A DNA stretch of 64,000 nucleotides from Chitinophagales bacterium. GTDB taxonomy: Bacteria; Bacteroidota; Bacteroidia; Chitinophagales; JADJOU01. The notes below the pieces were generated by a model. It had not been told where the DNA came from, did no database searches, and saw nothing but the letters and a program-made list of their open reading frames with translations. The DNA is taken from the NCBI GenBank assembly GCA_030832185.1, contig JAURJQ010000009.1, positions 27,537 to 91,536 on the forward strand, read 5' to 3'. Shown piece after piece: positions 1-8,467 of the stretch. Each line of letters begins with the position of its first letter. Position 1 is the stretch's first letter. The translations under genes and the position numbers were made by a program.

Positions 1-12
1 TTACTTTATTAA

Positions 13-1440
13 TTAGTGAAATTTTATCTTATTCAATGCGGCCCAACACATTTTGAGCATAATAATACCGTTTTGAATCCGACCTGTCATTTTTGTCTCG
101 CCATATACCCTTTCATAATAATGAACAGGTAAGTCAATGATTTTTAAATTGAGCTTAGCGGCACTAAATATCAACTCATAATCACCCCATCTATCGGTTA
201 AACCCCATGTGCCTCTCAGTTTTTTTATTCTTTGATAATCTCTTCTCCACATGACCTTAGTACCACATAAAGTATCTTTGATAGGTCTATCTAATATATA
301 ACTAAAAGCTATACTAAAGAACTTATTACCTATAATATTAAAGAGTTTCATTGCATTATTATGCATTGGATATACCAGCCTAGATCCGTTTATAAATTCA
401 CCATTACGCTTAGTGATAGCTTCATAGAAATAAGGCAATTCTTCTGGAATCACCGTTAAATCTGCATCTAAAATCAAAACAATGTCACATGCGGCTAAAT
501 CAAATCCAGCCCAAACATTTTCAGACTTGGAAATACCGGGTCCATTGTATAATTTGATATCTTTATCAGGATATTTTGCTATCATCTCTCGCACCTTGTC
601 AGCAGTTCCATCCGTAGATTTATCGTCTCCAAATAGAATCTCAATATGAGATCCAAACTTCGGAATACGTGTAACAGCATCTTCAATATTACCTGCTTCA
701 TTTCTACATGGAATGATAATAGAAACTGAATGCTCTTTAGGCTCAAAAGCTTCTTTTCGAGCAATGGTGAAATTCAGCATAGTTAACCTACGAAGAATCG
801 GTAATCTAGCTAAATACTTATTTAAAAACCACGATAAAACTGGAATATTAAATGGAAATAGGATTGATCTATAGTTAATTATTTTTTCAAACTGACTCAA
901 CTCTAGAAATGAGTTTACATCTTTTTCACTAATCCAATTATGCAAATTCTGAGGAATTTTCATTCCGGTCTTTTCGGCCAATTTTACTAGTGGATTCCAG
1001 AGATAATTGTAATTTAAAATTATGACTCTAGTCTGTTCGGTTGAATGTAAATAAATACAATCTAAAACTGCTTTTATATCTACTACATCTTCTACAGATG
1101 TGACTAATATATAATCAAAAGTTCTGTCTAAACTAAAATTTTCTACAGAAGAATGAATAAACTCAATATCTGAATATTCCTTCTTAGCTTCATAAATTAA
1201 ATTTTCACTGTCATCAATACCAACTTTCTCACTACACTGAAGTCCATTTAAAATATCTCCAGTACTACATCTAAGATGCAAAACACTCGTGTTAGGCTCA
1301 ACAATAAAATTTAGTGTATTTAACACTTGCTTATAGTAATATGAATTTGTTTGAACCCACTTTTTACGTTTAAAAGCAATATTGTTGTTTTTTTCTCGAA
1401 TTGAATCTCGAAGGTGATCTAAATAATTATGTTTTATCAT
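13..1440 (-). CDS. Class I SAM methyltransferase / family 2 glycosyltransferase fusion
   Basis: A 475-residue two-domain protein. The N-terminal part (about residues 35-190) looks like a class I SAM-dependent methyltransferase, with a glycine motif in VLHLRCSTGD near residues 53-62 and an acidic strand end in VGIDD. The C-terminal part (about 237-470) is a GT-A family 2 glycosyltransferase. It opens with VSIIIPCRNE, carries GDDKSTDGT at 271-279, and has a DAD metal-binding motif at 325-327. The GT half resembles polyprenyl-phosphate sugar transferases, but I see no strongly hydrophobic C-terminal pair of helices. The motif-I glycines are sparse (RCSTGD rather than GxGxG), so methyltransferase activity is less certain than the glycosyl transfer. 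A role in surface glycan or lipid glycosylation is inferred. The gene is complete and ends close to the window edge, and no neighbour is visible on the left. Confidence 0.85.
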   Translation of the reverse strand: MIKHNYLDHLRDSIREKNNNIAFKRKKWVQTNSYYYKQVLNTLNFIVEPNTSVLHLRCSTGDILNGLQCSEKVGIDDSENLIYEAKKEYSDIEFIHSSVENFSLDRTFDYILVTSVEDVVDIKAVLDCIYLHSTEQTRVIILNYNYLWNPLVKLAEKTGMKIPQNLHNWISEKDVNSFLELSQFEKIINYRSILFPFNIPVLSWFLNKYLARLPILRRLTMLNFTIARKEAFEPKEHSVSIIIPCRNEAGNIEDAVTRIPKFGSHIEILFGDDKSTDGTADKVREMIAKYPDKDIKLYNGPGISKSENVWAGFDLAACDIVLILDADLTVIPEELPYFYEAITKRNGEFINGSRLVYPMHNNAMKLFNIIGNKFFSIAFSYILDRPIKDTLCGTKVMWRRDYQRIKKLRGTWGLTDRWGDYELIFSAAKLNLKIIDLPVHYYERVYGETKMTGRIQNGIIMLKMCWAALNKIKFH

Positions 1441-1766
1441 GCAAATTTAATATCCATTGAAAATGTTTCTAATTTTCTATTTTTTTTAGTGTTAATTAGA
1501 ATTTGTATTTTTCTAGTTTAATGTCTTTTTTAACTACAAATGATACATGTACAAACTTAAGAATTTTGATATAAAAGCCATGTAATAATTAATTTCCGAG
1601 TAAATATATTTATCTAATTTTAAGGTTTAAATTTGTAATTCGTTATCAATTTAACCAATTTTTTCTATCATTAAATCTCCTAAAACATAGTTAAATTAAC
1701 TATAAAAGAACTTTACACCTTAAATTTTCAGCGCTATTTTCGCGTTTTAAAATTTAAAACCTAATC
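1441..1766. other. AT-rich divergent intergenic region
   Basis: This 326-base spacer separates the leftward fusion gene from the rightward htrA-like gene, so it must hold both promoters. It is very AT-rich and has no open frame that looks coding. I see no perfect TAnnTTTG box for the protease. The clearest structure is a 17-base palindrome at 1687-1703. Confidence 0.6.
1687..1703. promoter_or_regulatory. 17-base palindrome upstream of the HtrA protease gene
   Basis: The sequence atagttaa-a-ttaactat is a perfect inverted repeat around a central A, 64 bases before the protease start. Its position in the promoter region suits a regulator binding site, but in such AT-rich DNA chance palindromes are common. 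Confidence 0.3.
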
Positions 1767-3212
1767 ATGAATAAACATAAATTTTTCGGTTTATTAATAG
1801 TTATTACCACTCTAATTCAATGCCAGGCCAAACCTAAGGAAAATCAGCTTGCCGAGAGTGGTAACTACAAAGAAATCACAGAGTTAATAAAAAATTCAGG
1901 CCGAAATACAGGAGGGCTCAGCTTTGTAAGTGCTGCTGCACTTTCAACGCCCTGCGTAGTTCATATCAAGACTAGAATACAAATCATGGTTCAATATCAA
2001 GATCCATTTCTTGGCTTCTTTGGTTCTGATTTTTACAGACCGAGGACTCATAATCAAGAGTCAAGCGGATCTGGGGTCATAATCTCTTCGGACGGCTATA
2101 TTGCTACGAATTATCATGTGATTCAAAATGCTACAGAAATAGAAGTGACACTCCGAAACAAAAATAACTATAAGGCGAAGGTCATAGGAATAGATAAAGA
2201 TACTGACTTAGCATTAATTAAAATAGAAGAAAACGAGCTGCCTGCCATGCAAATAGCCAATTCAGATAGCGTATTGGTAGGAGAATGGGTACTAGCGGTA
2301 GGAAATCCATTTAATTTAGAAAGTACTGTAACCCAAGGCATTGTAAGCGCCAAAGGTAGATCTCTTAATTTAGGTAAGGAAGGAGGTGCCCCAAGTCAAA
2401 ATCCCATCCAGTCATTTATACAAACCGATGCCGCAGTAAATCCAGGCAACTCAGGAGGCGCACTAGTAAATCTCAATGGAGAACTTATAGGAATCAACAC
2501 CGCTATTTCCTCCCCTACTGGAACCTATGCTGGTTATGCGTTTGCCGTGCCATCCAATATAGTCAAAAAAGTCATTGAAGACATTAAAAAATATGGCAAA
2601 GTACAAAGAGCTTTTTTAGGCATTCAGTCTATTCCATTGACGAGCGAACTGGCGAAAAAACTCAACTTACCGTCCCCAAATGGTGTACTCATTAAGAACG
2701 TATTTGAAGGGAGTGCAGCAGATGCTTCTGGTCTCAAGGCCAATGATGTTATAACCAAAGTTAATACTATGTCGGTGAGCAGTTTCCCAGAATTACTCGA
2801 ACAGATATCGACTCATAGGCCTGGGGAAATGGTAAAATTAGAATATATTAGAAATGGTTCACAAGCTTACACTGATGCTATCCTTAAAAATGAGTTAAAT
2901 ACAACTGAGATATTAAAAGCTAATGAAACGTTCGCTCATAAATTAGGTATAAAAACACAAGCCTTAACAGCACAAGAACTCAATACATATAGAATCACAG
3001 GTGGTCTCAAAGTTTTAAAAATAGAGCACGGCGTGATAGCAAAATCGTCAGATATGAAACCTGGTTTTGTCATAACGAGTGTAAATGATCTGGAAGTAAA
3101 AGCCGAAACCGATTTGTATAAAATATTAAGTCAACTGCAAAGTAATAAATTAATCATGGACGGATTTTACCCTAATAGGCCTTATATAGTTCGTTATGAG
3201 ATTTTACTATAG
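1767..3212 (+). CDS. HtrA/DegP-like periplasmic serine protease (lipoprotein)
   Basis: A 481-residue trypsin-like protease of the Do/HtrA family, which degrades or refolds damaged envelope proteins. A lipobox ending LIQC puts the lipidated cysteine at residue 19, so the enzyme is probably membrane-anchored facing the periplasm. The catalytic triad is visible as His117 (ATNYHVI), Asp147 (KDTDLALI) and Ser229 (NPGNSGG). A PDZ domain follows at about 285-370 (FLGIQS to EYIRNGS). A second, more divergent PDZ-like segment covers about 390-475. Length and order fit the DegP/DegQ type. It stands alone between the divergent glycosyltransferase and panD, with no clear promoter box. Confidence 0.93.
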   Translation: MNKHKFFGLLIVITTLIQCQAKPKENQLAESGNYKEITELIKNSGRNTGGLSFVSAAALSTPCVVHIKTRIQIMVQYQDPFLGFFGSDFYRPRTHNQESSGSGVIISSDGYIATNYHVIQNATEIEVTLRNKNNYKAKVIGIDKDTDLALIKIEENELPAMQIANSDSVLVGEWVLAVGNPFNLESTVTQGIVSAKGRSLNLGKEGGAPSQNPIQSFIQTDAAVNPGNSGGALVNLNGELIGINTAISSPTGTYAGYAFAVPSNIVKKVIEDIKKYGKVQRAFLGIQSIPLTSELAKKLNLPSPNGVLIKNVFEGSAADASGLKANDVITKVNTMSVSSFPELLEQISTHRPGEMVKLEYIRNGSQAYTDAILKNELNTTEILKANETFAHKLGIKTQALTAQELNTYRITGGLKVLKIEHGVIAKSSDMKPGFVITSVNDLEVKAETDLYKILSQLQSNKLIMDGFYPNRPYIVRYEILL

Positions 3213-3338
3213 ATAATACCGCATAAGAATTAGTGTCAGTCCAAAAAAATTAACTAAAAACTATTTTTAGCGCGGTATTGTAGTATAAATTGGTTGGTTT
3301 TTATATACTTTATGATGTGGTATAACTCTATTTGCCGT

Positions 3339-3346
3339 TATCTTTG
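3339..3346 (+). promoter_or_regulatory. Bacteroidota -7 box upstream of panD
   Basis: TATCTTTG matches the Bacteroidota -7 consensus TAnnTTTG, 31 bases before the panD start. No good TTTG is visible 19 bases further upstream, so the -33 element is weak or absent. Confidence 0.5.
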
Positions 3347-3377
3347 TAGCTTAATTTATTATCTGATAATCTAATTC

Positions 3378-3728
3378 ATGTTTTTTCAAGTATTTAAGTC
3401 AAAAATCCACCGAGCAGTAGTCACACAGGCAGATCTAAACTATATAGGTAGCATCACGATAGATGAAGACCTCATGGATGCAGCCAAGATATATGAAAAT
3501 GAGCGTGTACAGATAGTCAATGTCAATAATGGAGAACGTTTGGAAACTTATGTCATCAAAGGAGAGCGAGGCAGTGGAGTAATATGTCTCAATGGTCCTG
3601 CAGCCAGAAGAGTGGAACCTGGAGATCACATTATAATCATATCATACGCCTATATGACCCAAGAAGAAATGATGAATCACACTCCAGTTATGATCTACCC
3701 TTCGCAGCCTAATAATCAATTGAACTAG
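3378..3728 (+). CDS. panD: Aspartate 1-decarboxylase
   Basis: This 116-residue protein is a pyruvoyl-dependent aspartate alpha-decarboxylase, which makes beta-alanine for pantothenate and coenzyme A. The self-cleavage site Gly24-Ser25 lies in NYIGSITID, exactly where the family processes itself into beta and alpha chains, and Ser25 becomes the pyruvoyl group. NGPAARR and the [10 protein letters not shown] strand are also typical. The gene starts 31 bases after a -7 box and is followed after 5 bases by a GTG-started membrane protein gene, so the two are probably cotranscribed. Confidence 0.96.
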   Translation: MFFQVFKSKIHRAVVTQADLNYIGSITIDEDLMDAAKIYENERVQIVNVNNGERLETYVIKGERGSGVICLNGPAARRVEPGDHIIIISYAYMTQEEMMNHTPVMIYPSQPNNQLN

Positions 3729-3733
3729 CCTTC

Positions 3734-4705
3734 GTGAAATTTAATTTAGGGTCTATAATCAAATTTACCATTTCTCTAGCTTTGGGGTTAGGGCTCGTTT
3801 GGTTTTTAAACAGTAAAATTACTGCGGAGCAACGAATCCAGATCATAGAAGGATTAAAAAACATACAACCTTGGCTCCTTGTAGTTTCCATCTTATTGGC
3901 AGCCTTAGCCTGCGTGATAAGAGCATTTCGTTGGAAGATGCTACTAGCCCCTATGGGCTACCAGCCCAGAAATTCAACTCTAATTTCATCCATTTTCATC
4001 ATGTATCTTGGTAACCTTATCTTCCCACGACTTGGCGAAATACTGCGCTGTTCTGTGCTTCTAAAAGAAGAAGATGTCCCTCTAGATAAGGGCATAGGAA
4101 CTATGATCACTGAGCGATTGGTCGATGTGTTTGGTTTAGGAATCTATTTTGTTTTAGCTCTCCTATTTGAATATGATAGATTTTTTGAGATCTATTCTAA
4201 ATACAATGCCATGAAAGGAGAGTCCAGTTATTTGATTCCTATCTTATTGCTCGTAACAATGTTCCTTGGTGCCATTTTGATTTGGCGAGTGAGTAAATTA
4301 AGGCAATTTATACTTGAGAAAATACATGGTGTCTTAGAAGGGTTAAAATCCATACTGAAACTAAAGAGTCCTATCTTATTTATTCTATACAGTTTAGCCA
4401 TTTATTTTATTTACTTCATCAGCACCTATATACTGTTTCTCGCATTCTCAGAGACCACTCCCCTCAGCTTAGGCTGTGGTCTTGTAGTCTTAATTGCAGG
4501 CACATTAGGTGTAGGACTCACACAGGGTGGTATAGGCGCCTATCAAGTACTCGTAACCTGGACACTAGAGCTCTATGGAATTTCTACTACTACTGCTCAG
4601 ACCTATTCATGGGCGGCATGGATTTTGCCTACTACTGCACTCGTCATATTCGGCCTGATTTCATGGATTTTCCTTTTGAAGAGAAGTCATGGCAAAATCA
4701 ACTAA
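3734..4705 (+). CDS. Lysylphosphatidylglycerol synthase TM-region / YbhN-like membrane protein
   Basis: A 323-residue polytopic membrane protein of the UPF0104 / LPG-synthase transmembrane family. Typical sequences are the early ACVIRAFRWKML segment, MYLGNLIFPRLGEILR, the ERLVDVFGL motif, and the late GGIGAYQ motif. Relatives occur as stand-alone proteins of uncertain function; some are thought to flip or transport lipids. There is no C-terminal aminoacyl transferase domain, so lysyl-PG synthesis is not implied. The start is a GTG 5 bases after panD. The 3' end overlaps the RNase H gene by 17 bases, which suggests translational coupling. Confidence 0.85.
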   Translation: MKFNLGSIIKFTISLALGLGLVWFLNSKITAEQRIQIIEGLKNIQPWLLVVSILLAALACVIRAFRWKMLLAPMGYQPRNSTLISSIFIMYLGNLIFPRLGEILRCSVLLKEEDVPLDKGIGTMITERLVDVFGLGIYFVLALLFEYDRFFEIYSKYNAMKGESSYLIPILLLVTMFLGAILIWRVSKLRQFILEKIHGVLEGLKSILKLKSPILFILYSLAIYFIYFISTYILFLAFSETTPLSLGCGLVVLIAGTLGVGLTQGGIGAYQVLVTWTLELYGISTTTAQTYSWAAWILPTTALVIFGLISWIFLLKRSHGKIN

Positions 4706-5318
4706 ATTTTATGCCATATGGCGCGGACATAAACCTGGTGTATACGACACCTGGCTAGAATGCAAAGCCCAAATAAATGGCTACCAAGGGGCGCAGTATA
4801 AAGCATTTCCCAACAAGGCTCAAGCAGAACTAGCTTTGAAAGATTCTTACTGGAAACATATACAGATAAAAGAAAAATCAGTAACAAAGACACCAAATAT
4901 CCATCCTAATACCCTAATTAAAAATAGTATCTGCGTAGATGCTGCATGCAGCGGCAATCCAGGCATTTTAGAATATAGGGCTGTGGACACAGTAACAAAA
5001 GAAGAAATCTTCAGACGGGGACCATTTCCAGAAGGAACAAATAATTTAGGGGAATTTTTAGCCCTAGTGCACGGTATCTCTTATTTACAAAAAAATAACC
5101 TAACTAAGTCGATATACTCAGACAGTGCTACTGCGATCGCATGGTTTAGAAATAAAAAAGTTAAAACTAAGCTAGAGCCCAATGAAAAAAACAAAGAGCT
5201 ACTAGCACTAGTCCAGAAAGCAGAGTCTTATCTGCATAATAATACTATCAGTATAGAAGTACTGAAATGGCCTACAGAAAGTTGGGGAGAGATACCCGCT
5301 GATTTTGGAAGAAAATAA
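4689..5318 (+). CDS. Ribonuclease H with N-terminal viroplasmin domain
   Basis: A 209-residue type I RNase H that cuts RNA in RNA-DNA hybrids. Residues 6-50 (KFYAIWRGHKPGVYDTW onward) are a viroplasmin/caulimovirus-type domain, which binds hybrids in eukaryotic RNase H1. The catalytic domain follows a linker, with acidic residues Asp84 (CVDAACSGNPG), Glu122 (GEFLAL), Asp145 (YSDSATA) and Asp205 (PADFGRK). It overlaps the preceding membrane protein gene by 17 bases. All four catalytic acids are present, so it should be active. Confidence 0.93.
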   Translation: MAKSTKFYAIWRGHKPGVYDTWLECKAQINGYQGAQYKAFPNKAQAELALKDSYWKHIQIKEKSVTKTPNIHPNTLIKNSICVDAACSGNPGILEYRAVDTVTKEEIFRRGPFPEGTNNLGEFLALVHGISYLQKNNLTKSIYSDSATAIAWFRNKKVKTKLEPNEKNKELLALVQKAESYLHNNTISIEVLKWPTESWGEIPADFGRK

Positions 5319-5342
5319 AGCTAGTTAGAACTTTAAGAAAAA

Positions 5343-5350
5343 TATCTTTG
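5343..5350 (+). promoter_or_regulatory. Bacteroidota -7 box upstream of folE
   Basis: TATCTTTG matches TAnnTTTG and lies 26 bases before the folE start, just after the RNase H stop. The expected -33 TTTG is not obvious. Confidence 0.5.
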
Positions 5351-5376
5351 TTAGACATCCAAAAGAGATTCTGGTC

Positions 5377-5976
5377 ATGAATTATAAAAAAATAGAAGAA
5401 TACAATCCAATTGCTTTAGATTTAATTTCTGCAAACATTAAGTCTTCTCTTGACGCCCTTGGAGAAGATTCCACCAGAGAAGGTCTTGAAAATACCCCAC
5501 TACGCGTAGCTAAAGCATGGAGTTTTATGACTCATGGCTATCAATTGAATGCTGTAGATATTTTGCAATCAGCTATTTTCAATGAAAGTTCGCAGGAAAT
5601 GGTTATCGTAAAAGATATAGAGCTTTATTCGTTGTGCGAACACCACATGGTTCCTTTTTATGGAAAAGCACACATAGGCTATTTACCCAATGGAAAAATA
5701 ACAGGTCTTAGCAAACTGGCTCGTGTAGTAGATGTCTATTCACGAAGATTGCAAGTTCAGGAACGCATGACTATACAAATACGAGACGCAATTCAAGAAG
5801 CATTAAACCCGCATGGAGTAGCTGTGGTGATAGAAGCCAAACATCTATGTATGATGATGCGCGGCGTTCAAAAACAGAATTCATCTACAGTCACTTCTGC
5901 CTTTACCGGACCTTTCTTAGAAAATTCTTCTACTAGAAGAGAGTTTATGAATCTTATTAGTCATAAGTTGTCATAG
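5377..5976 (+). CDS. folE: GTP cyclohydrolase I
   Basis: A 199-residue enzyme converting GTP to 7,8-dihydroneopterin triphosphate, the first step of folate and related pterin synthesis. Zinc ligands are visible as Cys87 and His90 in [10 protein letters not shown] and Cys158 in [10 protein letters not shown]. The loop [10 protein letters not shown], the segment [10 protein letters not shown] and the C-terminal [11 protein letters not shown] are characteristic. Length is normal for the bacterial type IA enzyme. It has its own -7 box and converges on a leftward gene only 27 bases away. Confidence 0.97.
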   Translation: MNYKKIEEYNPIALDLISANIKSSLDALGEDSTREGLENTPLRVAKAWSFMTHGYQLNAVDILQSAIFNESSQEMVIVKDIELYSLCEHHMVPFYGKAHIGYLPNGKITGLSKLARVVDVYSRRLQVQERMTIQIRDAIQEALNPHGVAVVIEAKHLCMMMRGVQKQNSSTVTSAFTGPFLENSSTRREFMNLISHKLS

Positions 5977-6003
5977 TATTAAATAAAAAAAGCGTTTGAA
6001 GCT

Positions 6004-6402
6004 CTAGTTCCCTCTAGAAGAAACCTCTGGTGTCGAAGCAATAGACTCGATAGATTTCTCTACCTCTCCACTTTTTTCAGACAGCTGGACTATTTTATTT
6101 GCTAATGATTGTAAAGATTCATTATCTAGCGATTTGATATTGAGAATAGAATCTACCATTTGTTGATTGAACTTAATCTCAACGACCTCTTGATTGAGAA
6201 TGCTATCTTCGACAGGTATTTTGCTTTCCAGGCGATTTACTTTTTCCTTTAGCTGAGATAACTTAAATTTGGCATTGGATACCATCATGCTATTACTAGA
6301 GTCTTTTCTGTATTTTTTAAAGACTACAAATACAGCAGCTATGTTTATGATGACAAAGAGCAAAAAAGCTACTAAATAAAATTTTTTATATTTTCCTTTC
6401 AT
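6004..6402 (-). CDS. Small membrane-anchored coiled-coil protein, unknown function
   Basis: I do not recognise this protein. Starting at the ATG at 6402 it has 132 residues: a basic N-terminus (MKGKYKKF), one hydrophobic segment of about 20 residues, then a charged helical region (KFKLSQLKEKVNRLESK) that looks like a coiled coil. A longer frame begins at a TTG at 6432, but those upstream bases form the terminator hairpin of the initiator tRNA, so the ATG is preferred. The gene is 3' of that tRNA on the same strand and may depend on read-through or an unseen promoter. Confidence 0.6.
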   Translation of the reverse strand: MKGKYKKFYLVAFLLFVIINIAAVFVVFKKYRKDSSNSMMVSNAKFKLSQLKEKVNRLESKIPVEDSILNQEVVEIKFNQQMVDSILNIKSLDNESLQSLANKIVQLSEKSGEVEKSIESIASTPEVSSRGN

Positions 6403-6415
6403 CTTTTTAGTTAAA

Positions 6416-6449
6416 ACAAAAACGGAAACCAATTAAAAAAGGCTTCCGT
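6416..6449 (-). terminator. Rho-independent terminator of tRNA-fMet
   Basis: Reading leftward, a 9-base stem (acggaagcc paired with ggtttccgt, one G-T pair) with a T/A-rich 10-base loop is followed by a T-rich run. It starts 14 bases beyond the tRNA 3' end, the normal place for a tRNA terminator. Confidence 0.75.
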
Positions 6450-6462
6450 GTAAAAAATTTAG

Positions 6463-6535
<73 letters not shown>

Positions 6536-6544
6536 ATATGGTTG

Positions 6545-6575
6545 CAAAGATAAGTATATTTTATAAACTTGCAAA
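6545..6575 (-). promoter_or_regulatory. Promoter of tRNA-fMet
   Basis: On the minus strand TTTG (6575-6572) and TATCTTTG (6552-6545) are separated by exactly 19 bases. This is a perfect match to the Bacteroidota housekeeping promoter, 9 bases before the mature tRNA. Confidence 0.85.
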
Positions 6576-7006
6576 TCTATTCCATAAATAGTTTGGTTAA
6601 GCTTTGTAAATTAAAGGATTTGTTTAGATTCATGAAGAGGCAATTAACCCAAAATCAGTGCCGTACTTAAGGCACTGATTCTTAATTATCGCGCGTGCGG
6701 GATTGTATTTTAACTTTTAAAATGTAAAACAAAATCTATCAAGGTGTTAATTCCACTTAACGCATCAATCTTCTATTCAAAGTAGAGTTTAATATTTATA
6801 GCAGTTAATTATCTCACTTAGTTCGTAATCCTTCGTCAGAGCCTAAAGCCTAATGTGGAATTAATATCTGATCATTTGCGTTATATAAAGGTATGCCTGA
6901 ATAGGAGCTAACAGAATTTAGTTTATAACATGTTGAAAATAAATTCTGTAAAAATCACTCTAAATACATTACTTTTATAACTGGCAATTATGTTGCCACA
7001 TATACA
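6576..7006. other. Long intergenic region with hairpins
   Basis: About 430 bases lie between the tRNA promoter and the TPR protein gene. No credible coding frame is visible. It holds a strong hairpin at 6653-6680 and, further on, a 10-base inverted pair (ttaattccac at 6747-6756, gtggaattaa at 6855-6864) 98 bases apart. The promoter of the TPR gene must lie at the right end, but no clear TAnnTTTG box is seen. Confidence 0.5.
6653..6680. repeat. Hairpin with 10-bp perfect stem
   Basis: aatcagtgcc and ggcactgatt are perfect inverted repeats around the 8-base loop gtacttaa. The block just before it (caattaaccc) and the gcgggattgta block after it resemble, the second in inverted form, sequences in the hairpin array at 59949-60095, so the two places may share a repeat family. 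Confidence 0.55.
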
Positions 7007-8404
7007 ATGAACAAGAAAGAACAATTAGAGTTTGAAACCCTCCAAGAATTGCTAAAACAATTCGAGTTATCGCTTGCTCAAAGCGAGACTATAAGATTTA
7101 CTGAAGACGAATTCGAGTCCATCATACATTATTATTTACAAAATAATCAAGCTCAATTTGCGCTAGATGCCAGTGAAATGGCCCTCATTCTTTATCCATT
7201 CTCCTCCGAATTTTGTCTGACCAAGGCCGACGCTCACATAGAACTAGGAGAGCTAGACCATGCTGAAGAATATCTAACCAACAACTTCAAAATAGATAAA
7301 ACAGACATAGACCTTTATATCATCCTCTCTGAGGTACATGTATTGCGCAACAACTATGACAAAGCTATAGAAATTTGCAAGGAAGGAATAGAAGTATGTA
7401 GAGAAAATCTAGACGAACTCTATCTTCATTTGGCAGAAATATACGACCACCAAGGCGAGTATGAAGAGGTCATACCAAATATAGAGGAGGCTATCAGACT
7501 CAACCCTGTGAATGAAGATGCACTATACTTATACTCAATTACTATGTCTATATTGGACAAAGTAGAGGAAAAAATAGTATTTCTTCAGTCTTTGATAAAT
7601 GAAGATCCGTTTAATGATGAAGCATGGTATTTCATAGCAATATCTTACAGAGAACTAGGATTGTATGAAAAGGCTATTGAGGCCCTAGAGTATATAAATG
7701 CCATAGATGAGGAGATCAATGTGCTAGGCGATATGGCACAGATATTTTATGATTCGGGCGAGTATGTGAAGGCATTAGACTGTCTGAAAGAATTGGAAAC
7801 AGATGAAGACCTCGAAAGTATAGACTATCAGACGATGGCGAAATGCTATAGAGAACTAGGCAATTTCCATAAAGCAAAGATATTCTTCAAGGAGGCGCTC
7901 AGTATAGATGAATCCAATGAAGACCTGTATTATGAACTAGCTAATATCTACTATACTGAAGGTAAATATCAGGCAGCACTCTCTCTTATCAACAAAGCAT
8001 GTGATAAAAATAAAGAGCTAGCCCATTATCTAGAATTAAAAGCAGATATTCTCATTGGAATGGACAAACTAGACGAGGCTTGCGAGCTCTATAAGAATAT
8101 AATTCTGCTCAACCATTCTACCTCTTATTACATCAGCAAATTTGCCTATGTAGCCGCTCTAAAATTTGGGTTAGAAGATGCTCTAGAATTAATAGATAAA
8201 GGTATAGAAGACAATCAACACCCAAGTTTACTCTACCATAAGGCTATTCTCTATTTCATATTCGAAAAAGAGGAGTTGGGCTTTAAGGCCTTTGCTACAG
8301 GATTAGAGCACGACTTTTCCTCCCATACTATTCTATTTGAAAAGCTGCCCGAAATGGCAGAAAATAGCGTCATTATTGGTTTGATTTCTGATTTTAAAAA
8401 CTAA
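7007..8404 (+). CDS. Tetratricopeptide repeat protein
   Basis: A 465-residue protein built almost wholly of TPR-type helical repeats of about 34 residues. Typical repeat cores are AWYFIAISYRELGLYEKAIEAL, AKCYRELGNFHKAKIFFKEA and YYELANIYYTEGKYQAALSL. There is no signal peptide or membrane segment, so it is likely cytoplasmic, and it is strongly acidic. TPR arrays act as protein-protein scaffolds; the partner cannot be told. Similar long TPR proteins are common in Bacteroidota genomes. A hairpin follows 2 bases after the stop. Confidence 0.9.
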   Translation: MNKKEQLEFETLQELLKQFELSLAQSETIRFTEDEFESIIHYYLQNNQAQFALDASEMALILYPFSSEFCLTKADAHIELGELDHAEEYLTNNFKIDKTDIDLYIILSEVHVLRNNYDKAIEICKEGIEVCRENLDELYLHLAEIYDHQGEYEEVIPNIEEAIRLNPVNEDALYLYSITMSILDKVEEKIVFLQSLINEDPFNDEAWYFIAISYRELGLYEKAIEALEYINAIDEEINVLGDMAQIFYDSGEYVKALDCLKELETDEDLESIDYQTMAKCYRELGNFHKAKIFFKEALSIDESNEDLYYELANIYYTEGKYQAALSLINKACDKNKELAHYLELKADILIGMDKLDEACELYKNIILLNHSTSYYISKFAYVAALKFGLEDALELIDKGIEDNQHPSLLYHKAILYFIFEKEELGFKAFATGLEHDFSSHTILFEKLPEMAENSVIIGLISDFKN

Positions 8405-8405
8405 C

Positions 8406-8430
8406 CGCCTTTTACGAATTAGAAAAGGCG
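8406..8430. terminator. Hairpin between convergent genes
   Basis: cgcctttt and aaaaggcg pair over a 9-base loop directly after the TPR gene stop and before the end of the TonB receptor gene. No run of T follows on either strand, so intrinsic termination is only possible, not clear. Confidence 0.35.
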
Positions 8431-8467
8431 ATCAGCTCATTATTTAAACCGAAAAACTATCACGGGG

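Noticed and set aside
3215..3279. Inverted pair aataccgc and gcggtatt after the protease gene
   Set aside because: The arms are 49 bases apart and only 8 bases long, with no T run, so it is not a convincing terminator.
6747..6864. 10-base inverted pair 98 bases apart as a possible insertion element
   Set aside because: No target duplication and no coding remnant lies between the arms.
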